This document shows positions 25,011-34,163 of a stretch of 37,030 nt of DNA, one piece after another; the first letter of the stretch is position 1, and every line of letters begins with the position of its first letter. The notes under the pieces are model-generated. The model was not told where the DNA came from, ran no database searches, and worked only from the letters and a program-made list of their open reading frames with translations. The position numbers and the translations under genes are program-made. This stretch comes from Chloroflexota bacterium (GTDB lineage: Bacteria > Chloroflexota > Anaerolineae > B4-G1 > SLSP01). The stretch covers positions 1 to 37,030 of the forward strand of contig JAKQHY010000090.1 in the NCBI GenBank assembly GCA_029555965.1, written 5' to 3'.

Positions 25011-25685
25011 ATGAAAGAAGATAAGCGTACACTCATTGATGAGCCGGCCCCCCGGGCCGACTATGACAACAAAAAAACGGTGCCTGATGGCGGACGGAGT
25101 ACGCCAGTGAGCGACTCGGCCTTCGGCGGCAGCGAGGGCAAAACGCTGGTGGATGGCAACCCCTTCCAACCCACCCACCCCCATTCCCACCCGACGCCGC
25201 CCGGCGGGACGCCCTACTACGGCTACCCCCCGCCCCCCCCGCCTACGCCCCCGCAGGGAGTGCCCCTCGCCACAGGCGGCGCGAAAACCGTGATCATGGA
25301 TTCGCAAACCCCGCCGGAGGACATCCCCCTGGCCTGGCTGGGGGTGGTAGATGGGCCGGGAGGCAGACGCGGGCAGACCTTTCTTCTGGGACGTGACGCC
25401 GTGGTGGGCCGCGATCCAGGCGACATCATGCTGACCGACCGCGCAGCCTCCGGGAGGCACCTGCGCATCCGACTGGAAGCCAGCGAACAGCCCCCCCAAC
25501 AGCAGGTTTTTGTCATCTACGACCAGGGCAGCACCAACGGCACCTATGTGGGGTCTTACACCACCTGCCAGGACGCCAAAACCAGCGGCGATCCCAAAGC
25601 CAGAGCCTACCGCCATGTGCTGCGGGATGGTGACTTTATCCTGATCGGGCAAACGATCCTGGTCTTCAAACAAGTGGACCTGTAA
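25011..25685 (+). CDS. FHA-domain adaptor with repeated TxxD phospho-motifs
   Basis: A cytosolic protein of 224 residues. The flexible N-terminal half carries KRTLID (Thr7), KKTVPD (Thr23), GKTLVD (Thr45) and AKTVIMD (Thr93), the first three with Asp at +3. A Pro-rich stretch (62-85) follows. The C-terminal FHA domain (about 107-220) has VGRD (132-135), SGRH (147-150) and STNGTYVG (174-181). In known FHA proteins such as GarA, an N-terminal Thr is phosphorylated by a Ser/Thr kinase and bound by the protein's own or another FHA domain. Here four such sites could allow graded or multivalent binding (inference). GGGAGGA lies before the ATG. It is 88 bp after the kinase gene. Confidence 0.9.
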   Translation: MKEDKRTLIDEPAPRADYDNKKTVPDGGRSTPVSDSAFGGSEGKTLVDGNPFQPTHPHSHPTPPGGTPYYGYPPPPPPTPPQGVPLATGGAKTVIMDSQTPPEDIPLAWLGVVDGPGGRRGQTFLLGRDAVVGRDPGDIMLTDRAASGRHLRIRLEASEQPPQQQVFVIYDQGSTNGTYVGSYTTCQDAKTSGDPKARAYRHVLRDGDFILIGQTILVFKQVDL

Positions 25686-25703
25686 AAGCATTTCCTAGTA
25701 TGA

Positions 25704-25736
25704 GAAGCGTGAAGCTGCTACCATAAAATCATCACG
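25704..25736. repeat. GAAGCGTGA inverted repeat
   Basis: GAAGCGTGA and its inverse TCACGCTTC flank a loop of about 15 nt in the short spacer before the VWA-FHA gene. May reduce read-through or serve as a processing site. Confidence 0.6.
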
Positions 25737-25759
25737 CTTCATCCATAAGGAGGGCGCCT

Positions 25760-27568
25760 GTGAAAAAAATCGGAATTTTATGTCTGTTGCTTTTGTTGAT
25801 CGTCGGAAATAGCCTACAGTTCATACTGGCGCAGGCAGACCAATTTGACGTGACGCTGGACGAAATCAGCACACAGCGGTATGCCGACGAAGGAATCGTG
25901 GAGGCTTACGTCACCGTGCGCCACCCGCAGGAGGGCGGTGTGGCAGGGTTAACCGCAACGGACTTCACCCTCCAAGTCTCGGATGGCGCGCTCTTCACGC
26001 CAGACACGGTGGAGGTAGAAACGGCGCGCGTCTCGATGGCGATTGTCCTGGAATTGTACACCACGATGAAGGGCCAACCCCTGGAAGACGCCAAAAGCGC
26101 CATCAGCGCGCTGTGCCTGGACGCAGAGACGCCGCCCGAAGACCGCCAGGCTATCTTCGGCGTGCGTCGTGAGGTGGACCCCGATGCGGAAACGTTGGAC
26201 GCTGGCTACGAAATGGACTTCACCGAAGATGGCGGCTACTGTCACAACTTCGTCACCGGGCCGTTGACAGTCACCACCACCGGCGGCGGCACTCCCCTCT
26301 ACGATGTCATTATGAAAGCCATCCGCTACACCGTGAAAGTGAGCCGCGAGGGCGAGGGGGAACCGGTAGGGCGGCGCGGCGTCGTCGTCATCACCGACGG
26401 CGGCGACGTGGGCAGCCGCAACACCGCCGACGTCGTGATCGAAGCGGCGCGCCAGCTCCGCATCCCCGTGTACACCATCGGCTACACCGGCAAGAACCGT
26501 AACTATGACCAGTTCCTCAACGAGTTGGCGAACCGCACCGGCGGCGACTATCGCAACACCCCAGACTCCACCGCCTTTGAGCAGTTTTTAAGCGACGTGC
26601 GCAGCGACCTCAGCCAGCGCTACCGCCTCACCTTCAAGGCGGACGCCTTCAGCAGCAGCCGCCAGGTTTTGAAGGTGCGCGTGGATAAATCCGGACTGAC
26701 CGGCGCGGACAGTCTCAATTTTGACGTACCGACCTCCGGCTCCTCCACGCCACCGACCTCCGCCGAACCGGCGGAAACGCCGCCCGTCACCCTCCCGCCC
26801 GATGCTACGCCAGACCTGGCCGACACCCCCGCCTCCGACACCTCCGCGCCGCCGGCAACGGCGACAGGGAATGATACGCAAGATTTCGTTACTCACGTGA
26901 AAGAAAACCCGGCACTATTTGCCATGATTGGCGGTGGAGCGCTGCTGCTGATCGTCCTGTTAGCCCTCATATTTCAACGGCGGAAAAAGCCGGCCGGGAC
27001 GTCCGGCATGACGCCCTACACGCCGCCGCACGTGAGCGCCGCGCAAGGTACGCCGGTCTATACGCCCTTTAACGAGCCATTCCAGACGACGCCGGGTTTG
27101 GGCAACGCCGTCAGCTCAGAGCAGGCCGGCGGCACACAAGTGGGGCCGGCGTGGGGTGAGCCGACGGCGGCCGGCGACCTCTGGGGGCCGCCGCCCACGC
27201 TAACGCCGGAAACGCCCACCGCGCCCCCGCCCGCGAGCAGCAACAAGACAGAAATTCTCTACCGAGCGCCGCAGATGACCCACGAAGCGGTTCTCATCGA
27301 GCGTCGCACCGACACCCCCTATCCACTTAACCGCCCCACCGTCGCCATTGGACGCGCTGAAAGCAACGAGATTAAGCTGGACAGCGAGCGGCTGTCGCGC
27401 AAACATGCCCACATTGAGCTGCGCGACGAGACCTTCTACGTGCAAGATGACAGCAGCGGCAACGGCACTTTCGTCAACGACGTGCGCATCTACGGCCTCA
27501 CCCCCCTGCGCGACGGCGATATTGTGCGCTTTGCCGACGTGGAATTCACTTTCAAGATGGTTAAGTAA
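25760..27568 (+). CDS. Transmembrane VWA-FHA receptor-like protein
   Basis: A protein of 602 residues. A signal peptide (1-25) leads to an extracytoplasmic von Willebrand A domain (about 90-290), a Pro/Thr linker (325-370), one membrane helix (about 388-406, then QRRKK), a cytosolic Pro-rich linker and a C-terminal FHA domain (about 520-602; GRAES 531-535, SRKH 546-549, GNGTFVN 567-573). In the VWA domain GGTPL and ITDGGD are present, but the first metal-site motif DxSxS is replaced by ELYTT (98-102). It could carry an outside binding event to inside phosphothreonine readers. GTG start with AAGGAGGG upstream. Confidence 0.9.
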   Translation: MKKIGILCLLLLLIVGNSLQFILAQADQFDVTLDEISTQRYADEGIVEAYVTVRHPQEGGVAGLTATDFTLQVSDGALFTPDTVEVETARVSMAIVLELYTTMKGQPLEDAKSAISALCLDAETPPEDRQAIFGVRREVDPDAETLDAGYEMDFTEDGGYCHNFVTGPLTVTTTGGGTPLYDVIMKAIRYTVKVSREGEGEPVGRRGVVVITDGGDVGSRNTADVVIEAARQLRIPVYTIGYTGKNRNYDQFLNELANRTGGDYRNTPDSTAFEQFLSDVRSDLSQRYRLTFKADAFSSSRQVLKVRVDKSGLTGADSLNFDVPTSGSSTPPTSAEPAETPPVTLPPDATPDLADTPASDTSAPPATATGNDTQDFVTHVKENPALFAMIGGGALLLIVLLALIFQRRKKPAGTSGMTPYTPPHVSAAQGTPVYTPFNEPFQTTPGLGNAVSSEQAGGTQVGPAWGEPTAAGDLWGPPPTLTPETPTAPPPASSNKTEILYRAPQMTHEAVLIERRTDTPYPLNRPTVAIGRAESNEIKLDSERLSRKHAHIELRDETFYVQDDSSGNGTFVNDVRIYGLTPLRDGDIVRFADVEFTFKMVK

Positions 27569-27617
27569 AATTAACGTTCCAACGTTTCAACGTTCAAACG
27601 CTTAAAGGAGGGCCAAC

Positions 27618-30600
27618 GTGACTCATGCATTTCCCCATGTCCTGCAAATCCGTATGGAAGGCGGCATTCCCGACGAACATCCGCTGTGGAAGGGGGAGTT
27701 AACCCTGGGGCGCGCGCGCGACAATGATGTGATCCTGGACGATCCGAAAGTGTCGCGCCACCACCTGAAACTGGTCATGACGCCGCAGACGCTCCTGGCA
27801 ATGGATTTGGGGTCCCACAATGGCGTCCAGTTAAACGGGCAGCCGCTCTCGCCCCGCACTCCGACACCCTTCAAGCCGGGGGATGTGCTGATGGTTGGCG
27901 CCTTTGCGATCAGCCTGCGCCCCATCAGCGCGCAAACGCCCGCGCCGCCCGCGCTCGCCGAGCGACTGATTTTCAGTGGACAGCCGGGTCTGCTGCTACT
28001 GCTCCCGCAACAGTCTTCCCGGCATCCCCTGGATCAGCCCGCTCTGACCATCGGGCGCGCGCCCGACAACACGCTGGTCATCAACCAGGCGCGCATCTCG
28101 GCCCACCACGCGCGAATTGATCGGACCGCCGATGGGTACGCCGTGATTGACCTCAACAGCAGCAACGGCCTCTTCTTCAACGGGCAGCGCATCGCCAGCC
28201 GCCTGCTGGCCGATGGCGACGTTGTCTATTTAGGCGGACAGGAAATCGCCGTACAGTTCCGCGCGCGCCTGGGGTTCATGCCGGCCGCCGCCGCCCCGGC
28301 GCTGACCGTGCAGCCGGTCAAACCCCTCGACCTGCGCGGCAAGGCCCTGGTGAAATTGGGTCGCGCCAGCGATAACGACGTGGTGCTCGACCATCCCCAG
28401 ATCAGCCGTTACCACGCCCAGTTAGAGCGCCTGGGGACACGCTACCGGCTCACCGACTTAAAAAGCGCCAATGGGGTGTACCTCAATGGAAAAAAGGTGG
28501 AAAAGGAAGCCTGGCCCGCGGAGGGAGACGAAATCCGCATTGGCCCATACCGGCTGACTTTTGCCGAGGACGGCATCCAACAATTGGCCGACGAAGGCGT
28601 CCGCCTGGACGTCTTCGGGCTGCAAAAGTGGGTGCGCCCTGACCTCAACCTACTGCAAGACCTCTACCTCAGCATCTACTCTCAGGAATTCGTGGCGTTG
28701 GTGGGGATGAGCGGCGCGGGTAAATCCACCTTTATGGACGCCGTCAACGGCTTCCGCCCCGGCACGCACGGCACCGTGCTGGTGAACGGCGACAATCTTT
28801 ACGAAAATTTCGATATGTACCGCAACGACATGGGGTACGTGCCGCAAAAAGACATCGTCCATAAAGAGTTGACCGTCCACGACGCGCTGGACTACGCAGC
28901 CCGGTTGCGAATGCCGGCCGACACGTCGCCGGCGGAGCGCGAACGCCGCGTGCAGGAGGTCATGCAAGACTTGGGGCTGGATGAGCGCCAGGACGTGCAG
29001 ATCAGCAAAATCTCCGGGGGACAGCTCAAACGGGTGTCCATCGGCGTGGAATTGATCACGCAGCCGCGCCTCTTTTTCCTGGATGAGCCGACCAGCGGTC
29101 TCGATCCCGGCACGGAATACACGATGATGCGCCTGCTGCGCCAACTGGCCGACCAGGGCCGCACGATCATGTTGATCACGCACGCCACCAAAAACGTGAT
29201 GCTCTGCGACAAAGTCATTATCCTGGTGCGCGGCGGGCATCTGGCCTATTACGGCTCCCCCGAAGAAGCGCTGACCTATTTCGACCGCTACCGCACGGAC
29301 GAAGAACGCCGTGTGAAGAATATGGAATTCGATGACATCTACAACATCCTGGAGGACAAAGGGCGTGGACGGCCGGAAGAGTGGGCGGAGCGTTACAAAG
29401 CCTCTGAGCCATACCGCAAGTATGTGGTGGAGCGATTGCAAACCGCGCAGCAGCCGACGACACAGTCCGCCGCCGCAGCGCATCCGACGCTGACCGCGAC
29501 GCCCGGCGCCAGCGTCAAGCGGGTGTCCGCGCTGCGTCAACTACGAATTCTGGCATCCCGCAATCTCAAGATCATCACGCAGGACAAACGCGGGCTGCTG
29601 ATGATGGCGATCATGCCGGCCATCCTGGGCGCGATGGATCTGATCTGGGGTCTCAAACTGTTCGACCCGGTGAATGGCAACCCCACGCGCGCGGTGATGA
29701 TGCTCTTTGTGACAGCCGTGATCACGATGATGGCCGGGGCGTTGAGCAGCATCTACGAAATCGTCAAAGAAGCCGACATCTACAAACGCGAGCGCGCCAT
29801 CAACCTCAAAATCTGGCCCTACGCGCTCTCCAAAGTCTGGGTGGGCATCCTGTTGGCCCTTTACCAGACGACAGTGTTGATGCTTTTCAAAGTGCTCTTC
29901 GTCGTGCGCCCCGGCAGCCTGCCGGCCGGGGACGCCGCCTACCTGCCGTTCTACATCACTATCTTTCTGGGCACTCTGGCCGGCTACATGACCGGCCTGG
30001 CGATTTCCGCCAGTGTGCCCAAAGCCGAGCAGGCGATGCTGGTGCTCATCATCATCGTGATCGCCGAGATCGTCTTTTCCGGCGCCCTGCTTCCCCTGCC
30101 CGACACGCCCGGCCACCAGATCATCAGCCCCCTCCTCAGCAACCGCTGGACAGTGGAGTCGTTCATCAATCTGACTGGCATTGGCGACCTGCTGGTGGAA
30201 GATGTCTGCTGGGGCGACCGCGAGAAAGAGGGCGCAGAAGGCTGGAACGTGCGGCTCGACGCGAGCGACGAGCAGAAACGCGCGCAAGGCTGCACCTGCA
30301 TGGGGTCGCGTATTTTCGAGACCTGCGCTGCCTTCCCCGGCATCCGCAACCCGGACTTCTATACGACGGACGCGCAGAGCGCGCTGGCGGAAGCCGAACC
30401 CGCGCGCCCGGAACGCCCCACCCCCTACCCGCAGCCGACGGCGCTCCCCTCGCCCACCCCCAAGCCCACCGCCACCCCCGAATCCGGCATCCAGCCACAA
30501 AGTTACCCGGAATGTATGGCGACGTTAGAGGACAGCCAGGAAACGGCCAAGACGCGCTGCAAGGAGCAAATTGACGCTATCCAGGAGCAACAGGAAGACT

Positions 30601-30908
30601 ACGCCGATCAACGACAGACGCAACTGGACGAGTACACAGCGCAGCGCAACACCCAAGGCGATGAGTACGAGGAGATGATGACCGGCGCGGATGGCGCCGG
30701 CGGTTGGGCGCAGGCCAAACAGGAGTGGACACAGAATCGTCAGAAAGCCATCAGCAGCGCCGAGGGCCTGCTTAAAAACATTTTCGAGAGCTACGGCTAC
30801 GCCTTCCAGGGGAATGTTTACACGCGCTGGGCCTGGATCGGCGGCCTCAACGTTGCGCTGTTCGGACTGCTCATGGCCTTCCAGAAGCGGAAGGATGCGG
30901 TGCATTAA
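27618..30908 (+). CDS. ABCG-type exporter with three N-terminal FHA domains
   Basis: A protein of 1096 residues. Three FHA domains come first: GR31/SRHH46, GR146/SAHH161 and GR248/SRYH263, each with an NG turn. An ABC ATPase follows with Walker A GMSGAGKS (363-370), signature SGGQ (466-469), Walker B LFFLDE (485-490) and H-loop His522. Five membrane helices lie at about 659-827, then an extracytoplasmic region of about 240 residues with a Pro/Thr stretch, six Cys and a charged coiled coil, and a last helix (1071-1088). This is a half-transporter of the ABCG/White order, so it should dimerise. The best known relative in layout is mycobacterial Rv1747 (two FHA domains, controlled by kinase PknF). 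Cargo unknown. AAAGGAGG lies before the start. Confidence 0.93.
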   Translation: MTHAFPHVLQIRMEGGIPDEHPLWKGELTLGRARDNDVILDDPKVSRHHLKLVMTPQTLLAMDLGSHNGVQLNGQPLSPRTPTPFKPGDVLMVGAFAISLRPISAQTPAPPALAERLIFSGQPGLLLLLPQQSSRHPLDQPALTIGRAPDNTLVINQARISAHHARIDRTADGYAVIDLNSSNGLFFNGQRIASRLLADGDVVYLGGQEIAVQFRARLGFMPAAAAPALTVQPVKPLDLRGKALVKLGRASDNDVVLDHPQISRYHAQLERLGTRYRLTDLKSANGVYLNGKKVEKEAWPAEGDEIRIGPYRLTFAEDGIQQLADEGVRLDVFGLQKWVRPDLNLLQDLYLSIYSQEFVALVGMSGAGKSTFMDAVNGFRPGTHGTVLVNGDNLYENFDMYRNDMGYVPQKDIVHKELTVHDALDYAARLRMPADTSPAERERRVQEVMQDLGLDERQDVQISKISGGQLKRVSIGVELITQPRLFFLDEPTSGLDPGTEYTMMRLLRQLADQGRTIMLITHATKNVMLCDKVIILVRGGHLAYYGSPEEALTYFDRYRTDEERRVKNMEFDDIYNILEDKGRGRPEEWAERYKASEPYRKYVVERLQTAQQPTTQSAAAAHPTLTATPGASVKRVSALRQLRILASRNLKIITQDKRGLLMMAIMPAILGAMDLIWGLKLFDPVNGNPTRAVMMLFVTAVITMMAGALSSIYEIVKEADIYKRERAINLKIWPYALSKVWVGILLALYQTTVLMLFKVLFVVRPGSLPAGDAAYLPFYITIFLGTLAGYMTGLAISASVPKAEQAMLVLIIIVIAEIVFSGALLPLPDTPGHQIISPLLSNRWTVESFINLTGIGDLLVEDVCWGDREKEGAEGWNVRLDASDEQKRAQGCTCMGSRIFETCAAFPGIRNPDFYTTDAQSALAEAEPARPERPTPYPQPTALPSPTPKPTATPESGIQPQSYPECMATLEDSQETAKTRCKEQIDAIQEQQEDYADQRQTQLDEYTAQRNTQGDEYEEMMTGADGAGGWAQAKQEWTQNRQKAISSAEGLLKNIFESYGYAFQGNVYTRWAWIGGLNVALFGLLMAFQKRKDAVH

Positions 30909-30914
30909 GAGACA

Positions 30915-31005
30915 GGAAATAGGAGTTAGGAGTTAGGGGGTAGAACGGATCGGCGGATCGGCGAACGGTTTCTGTCCCCTATTCCCTACTCCCTACTTCC
31001 GAAGG
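30915..31005. repeat. AGGAGTTAGGAGTTAGGG word hairpin
   Basis: GACAGGAAATAGGAGTTAGG and following words (30911-30941) face CCCCTATTCCCTACTCCC (30977-30996), with GGATCGGC repeated twice in the loop. It lies between the ABC gene and the kinase gene and may partly uncouple them. Confidence 0.65.
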
Positions 31006-31011
31006 AGCAGG

Positions 31012-32445
31012 ATGGAAAAACCCCTGACCATCGGGCCATACCAACTGCATCAAGAGTTGGGGCGCGGCAAACATACGATTGTCTACCGGGCTACCCAGGT
31101 GACTCTGGGACGCACGGTAGCCATCAAAGTGTTGCGCCAGCGCAGTCCTGACGCGCTCAAGAAATTCCAGGCGGAAGTGCGTCTCTCGGCCCAACTCAAC
31201 CACCCTGGCGTGCGCCGCATCCACGACGCCGGGCAAACGCCCGATGGCTACCCCTACGTGGTGATGGAATACGTCGAACATTCCCTGCGGGATGTGTTGC
31301 GGGAACGGCAGGCGCAGCGTCAACCCTTCACCCGCGAGGAAGTCGTCCGTCTGTTGCAACCCATTACAGCGGCGCTCGATAACATCCACGCCCAGGGCCT
31401 GGTGCATTTGGACATCAAGCCGGAAAATATTCTGGTGTTTGCGGATGGACACGCGGTGCTGGCAGACTTTGGCAGCGTGCGGCGGCGGGATGAGACGACC
31501 GGCGAGGGGACGCCGCCCTACACCTCTCCCGAACAGGCCGCCGGCGACCGCCCCGTTGGCCCGTGGAGCGATGTGTATTCGTTGGGCGTGTTGCTGTACG
31601 AGATGTTGACCGGCAGCGTGCCATTCCAGGGCGAAAGCGATATCATCCTGCTGCGCCAACACCTCCAGGACGCGCCGGCGCCCCTGCGCGAACGCAATCC
31701 CCACCTGGATCGCGCCCTGGAGCGCGTGGTGCTGTCGGCCCTCAACAAAGCCCCCCACCTGCGACCGGCAGGCGCCGGCGTGTTGCTGCATGAAGTGCAA
31801 GAGCGTCATTCTACCCCGTTGGAAATTGCAGTGGCAACAGTGCAAGAGCGCCCGCACCTGGCCCTGATCGCGGCAGGGGCGCTTGTGTTAATGATCCTGT
31901 TGGCCCTGTTCATAGGAGGCGTGCTCCGCCTGCCATCGTTCACCGCCGCTACCGCCAGCCCCACGTCACAGGCTCCCCCTACACCTCAGGCGGCCAAACC
32001 CTCTGCCACGCCGGCGCCCCCCCTGGAAGCCACCGCCATCCCCACCCTCACCCCGACGCGCGCCCTCAACCCTACCTCCACCCCCGCGCCGAAACCGCCC
32101 ACCGCCACGCCGGTGAGCGGCACCCCAACGCCGGCATGCGTCCCAGAGCCGCCCACCCTACGCGCCCCTGTAGGCAGCGTGGTCGTCACCATCACCAAAA
32201 TTGAATTCAGATGGGAAGGGACTTTGTGCCCGCATCAAACGTATGCGGTGCGGCTGCGCAACACCAGCAACACCGACCCCAAGTGCGCCGCCAAGAGCCT
32301 GGTCAGCCCGCCCCTCACGGATTCACCCTGGGTGAAAGAATTGAGCGGCAGTTGCTATGGGGACTGGCAATGGGAAGTCGTGGTAAAGCAGGGTGAAGAA
32401 ATCATCACCCAGAGCGAAACTGGCTACTTTAATTTCCATTTATAA
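31012..32445 (+). CDS. Transmembrane Ser/Thr kinase with extracytoplasmic beta-sandwich-like domain
   Basis: A protein of 477 residues. The kinase domain (about 10-265) has Gly loop GRGKHTIV, Lys39, HLD (132-134) in place of HRD, DFG (152-154) and TSPEQ. A membrane helix (283-303) and a Pro/Thr linker (311-375) lead to an outer domain (about 376-477). There Cys376, PxLxxP, Trp401 and LCP (405-407) match the outer domain of the phosphatase encoded next. Non-RD kinases are often not activated through the activation loop, so this one may be controlled by ligand-driven dimerisation (inference). The start has AAGGAG upstream. No PASTA repeats are present, unlike PknB. Confidence 0.92.
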   Translation: MEKPLTIGPYQLHQELGRGKHTIVYRATQVTLGRTVAIKVLRQRSPDALKKFQAEVRLSAQLNHPGVRRIHDAGQTPDGYPYVVMEYVEHSLRDVLRERQAQRQPFTREEVVRLLQPITAALDNIHAQGLVHLDIKPENILVFADGHAVLADFGSVRRRDETTGEGTPPYTSPEQAAGDRPVGPWSDVYSLGVLLYEMLTGSVPFQGESDIILLRQHLQDAPAPLRERNPHLDRALERVVLSALNKAPHLRPAGAGVLLHEVQERHSTPLEIAVATVQERPHLALIAAGALVLMILLALFIGGVLRLPSFTAATASPTSQAPPTPQAAKPSATPAPPLEATAIPTLTPTRALNPTSTPAPKPPTATPVSGTPTPACVPEPPTLRAPVGSVVVTITKIEFRWEGTLCPHQTYAVRLRNTSNTDPKCAAKSLVSPPLTDSPWVKELSGSCYGDWQWEVVVKQGEEIITQSETGYFNFHL

Positions 32446-32480
32446 ATGGATAAAACGTATCAGTGAGATGAGGTAGGCGT

Positions 32481-34163
32481 ATGTCACAATCACGTCAAAT
32501 GAAAACGTACATGCCGCTGCATATCCTGGCCGTACCCCAGACGGATGTGGGCCGCGAGCGGGACCACAATGAGGACGCGATAGGAATTGCCATCCCCGGA
32601 GGGCCGGTACACTTGTACACCAACGAAGGGATGATCGAGCTACCTTCCGTGGGCGATGCCTCAGCGCTGCACGCCAAGGGCGCCTTATTCCTCGTCTCCG
32701 ATGGGATGGGGGGGCATCAGGCCGGGGAAGTTGCCAGCGAATTGGCCGCCCGTACCATCATTCACGAATACTACGCCGACCCCAATGATAACGTAGCCGA
32801 GAGCCTACATCGCGCGGTGAACAAGGCCAACGCCGCCGTTTACACCTGGGCGCAAGCCAGCGCGCAGCGCAAAGGGATGGGAACCACCGTCGCCGTCGCC
32901 GTGCTGCGCGGCGCGGAGTCGCACATTGCCTGGGTGGGCGACAGCCGCGTCTACCTGATGCGAAACGGCGTCCTCCAACAATCTACCGATGACCACTCCT
33001 TTGTGTGGGAGCAGGTCAAGGCCGGGATTTTGACCAAAGAGGCGGCGCGCAATCACCCGCAGAAAAACGTGGTCACGCGCGCGCTCGGCCACAAGCCGGA
33101 GGTAGAAGTGGACAGCCGCGCCGCCCAGCTTCAACCGGATGACATGTTGCTGATCTGTTCCGACGGCTTGAGCGGCCCCGTGGATGACCCACACTTGGAA
33201 GCCATCTTGAAGGAATATCCCCCCACAGAAGCCGTCCCGCACTTGATCCAGGCGGCCAACGCCGCCGGCGGCCCCGACAACATCTCGGCAATTGTGCTCG
33301 CAGCCCACACCTACATCGGCGCAGGGCCGATGGTCGAAGCGCGGCGGCCGGCCGCGCTACACGCCGCCCCGCCGGCCACCCCGCCGCCCACGGCGCCCCC
33401 CGCCGCGTCCCCCACCGGCGGACTCAGTCCATGGTTAAAAGGCGGGATGGTGGCCCTCGCCCTGCTTGTCATTGTAGGGCTGTTCTTCGTCGCCTGGCGG
33501 CTCCTCTCTGCGCCTCCGAACGGCGGGGAGGGGACGGCCACGGCCACCCTCGCGCCGGTCACATCCGACCCCACCACTACGGCGGCCGCCAGCAGCGGAA
33601 CCCCAGCCACCCCGGCAACTGCGGCCTCCCCAGAGCCGACCTCGACTGTATCGCCGCTGAAGCCCACCTCGACCGTGCAGCCGCCCACCCCCACGCCGGA
33701 GCCAACCCCCACGCCCGCAGCCACGCCAACGCCACAATGCGAGCGCCGCGCGCCGGAGTTGGTTAGTCCGGCGCAGGATGCTACGCACTACTCTGGCGAG
33801 ACGGTGCGCTACGAGTGGCGGGGAGGAAACCTGTGCCCCGGCGACCAGTGGCGGGTGAGTTTCTCTGGAAACGGGCGACAGGAACAGGTGTTGACCGGCG
33901 CCAGCAGCGTGGAGTGGGCGTTGAACGTAGATCCGGGAGCTTATTCCTGGATGGTAGAGCTGGTAGATGAGACCGGCGCGGTGGTTCAAGGGATGAGCAG
34001 CAGCCTCCACACACTTCATTTCAAGACAACAACGGAAGTCAAGCCCGCCTGCGATTCCAACATGGATGGGGATGGGGATGGGGTCAATGATTGCATTGAC
34101 CAATGCCCTGACGAATCTGCTCCCGGCACACCAGATGGCTGTCGCGCCCCGGCAACGCCTTAA
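32481..34163 (+). CDS. Transmembrane PP2C phosphatase with sensor domain and thrombospondin-type-3-like tail
   Basis: A protein of 560 residues. A PP2C/SpoIIE-like catalytic domain (about 14-276) has all metal motifs: RDHNEDA (27-33), SDGMGGH (73-79), GDSR (153-156), SDG (227-229) and GPDN (264-267). A membrane helix (about 322-340) and a long Pro/Thr linker lead to an outer domain (420-515) that shares Cys420, PxLxxP, Trp446 and LCP (451-453) with the preceding kinase. A final segment, DSNMDGDGDGVNDCIDQCPD (525-544), is an Asp-rich calcium-binding motif of the thrombospondin type 3 kind. It should remove the phosphates placed by the island's kinases. Membrane PP2C proteins such as PstP usually lack such an outer domain. 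Confidence 0.93.
   Translation: MSQSRQMKTYMPLHILAVPQTDVGRERDHNEDAIGIAIPGGPVHLYTNEGMIELPSVGDASALHAKGALFLVSDGMGGHQAGEVASELAARTIIHEYYADPNDNVAESLHRAVNKANAAVYTWAQASAQRKGMGTTVAVAVLRGAESHIAWVGDSRVYLMRNGVLQQSTDDHSFVWEQVKAGILTKEAARNHPQKNVVTRALGHKPEVEVDSRAAQLQPDDMLLICSDGLSGPVDDPHLEAILKEYPPTEAVPHLIQAANAAGGPDNISAIVLAAHTYIGAGPMVEARRPAALHAAPPATPPPTAPPAASPTGGLSPWLKGGMVALALLVIVGLFFVAWRLLSAPPNGGEGTATATLAPVTSDPTTTAAASSGTPATPATAASPEPTSTVSPLKPTSTVQPPTPTPEPTPTPAATPTPQCERRAPELVSPAQDATHYSGETVRYEWRGGNLCPGDQWRVSFSGNGRQEQVLTGASSVEWALNVDPGAYSWMVELVDETGAVVQGMSSSLHTLHFKTTTEVKPACDSNMDGDGDGVNDCIDQCPDESAPGTPDGCRAPATP

Noticed and set aside
29541-30500. Minus-strand open frame opposite the ABC exporter
   Set aside because: It is antisense to well-defined membrane helices and its product is low-complexity Gly/Arg/His. 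It is a shadow of the GC-rich coding strand.
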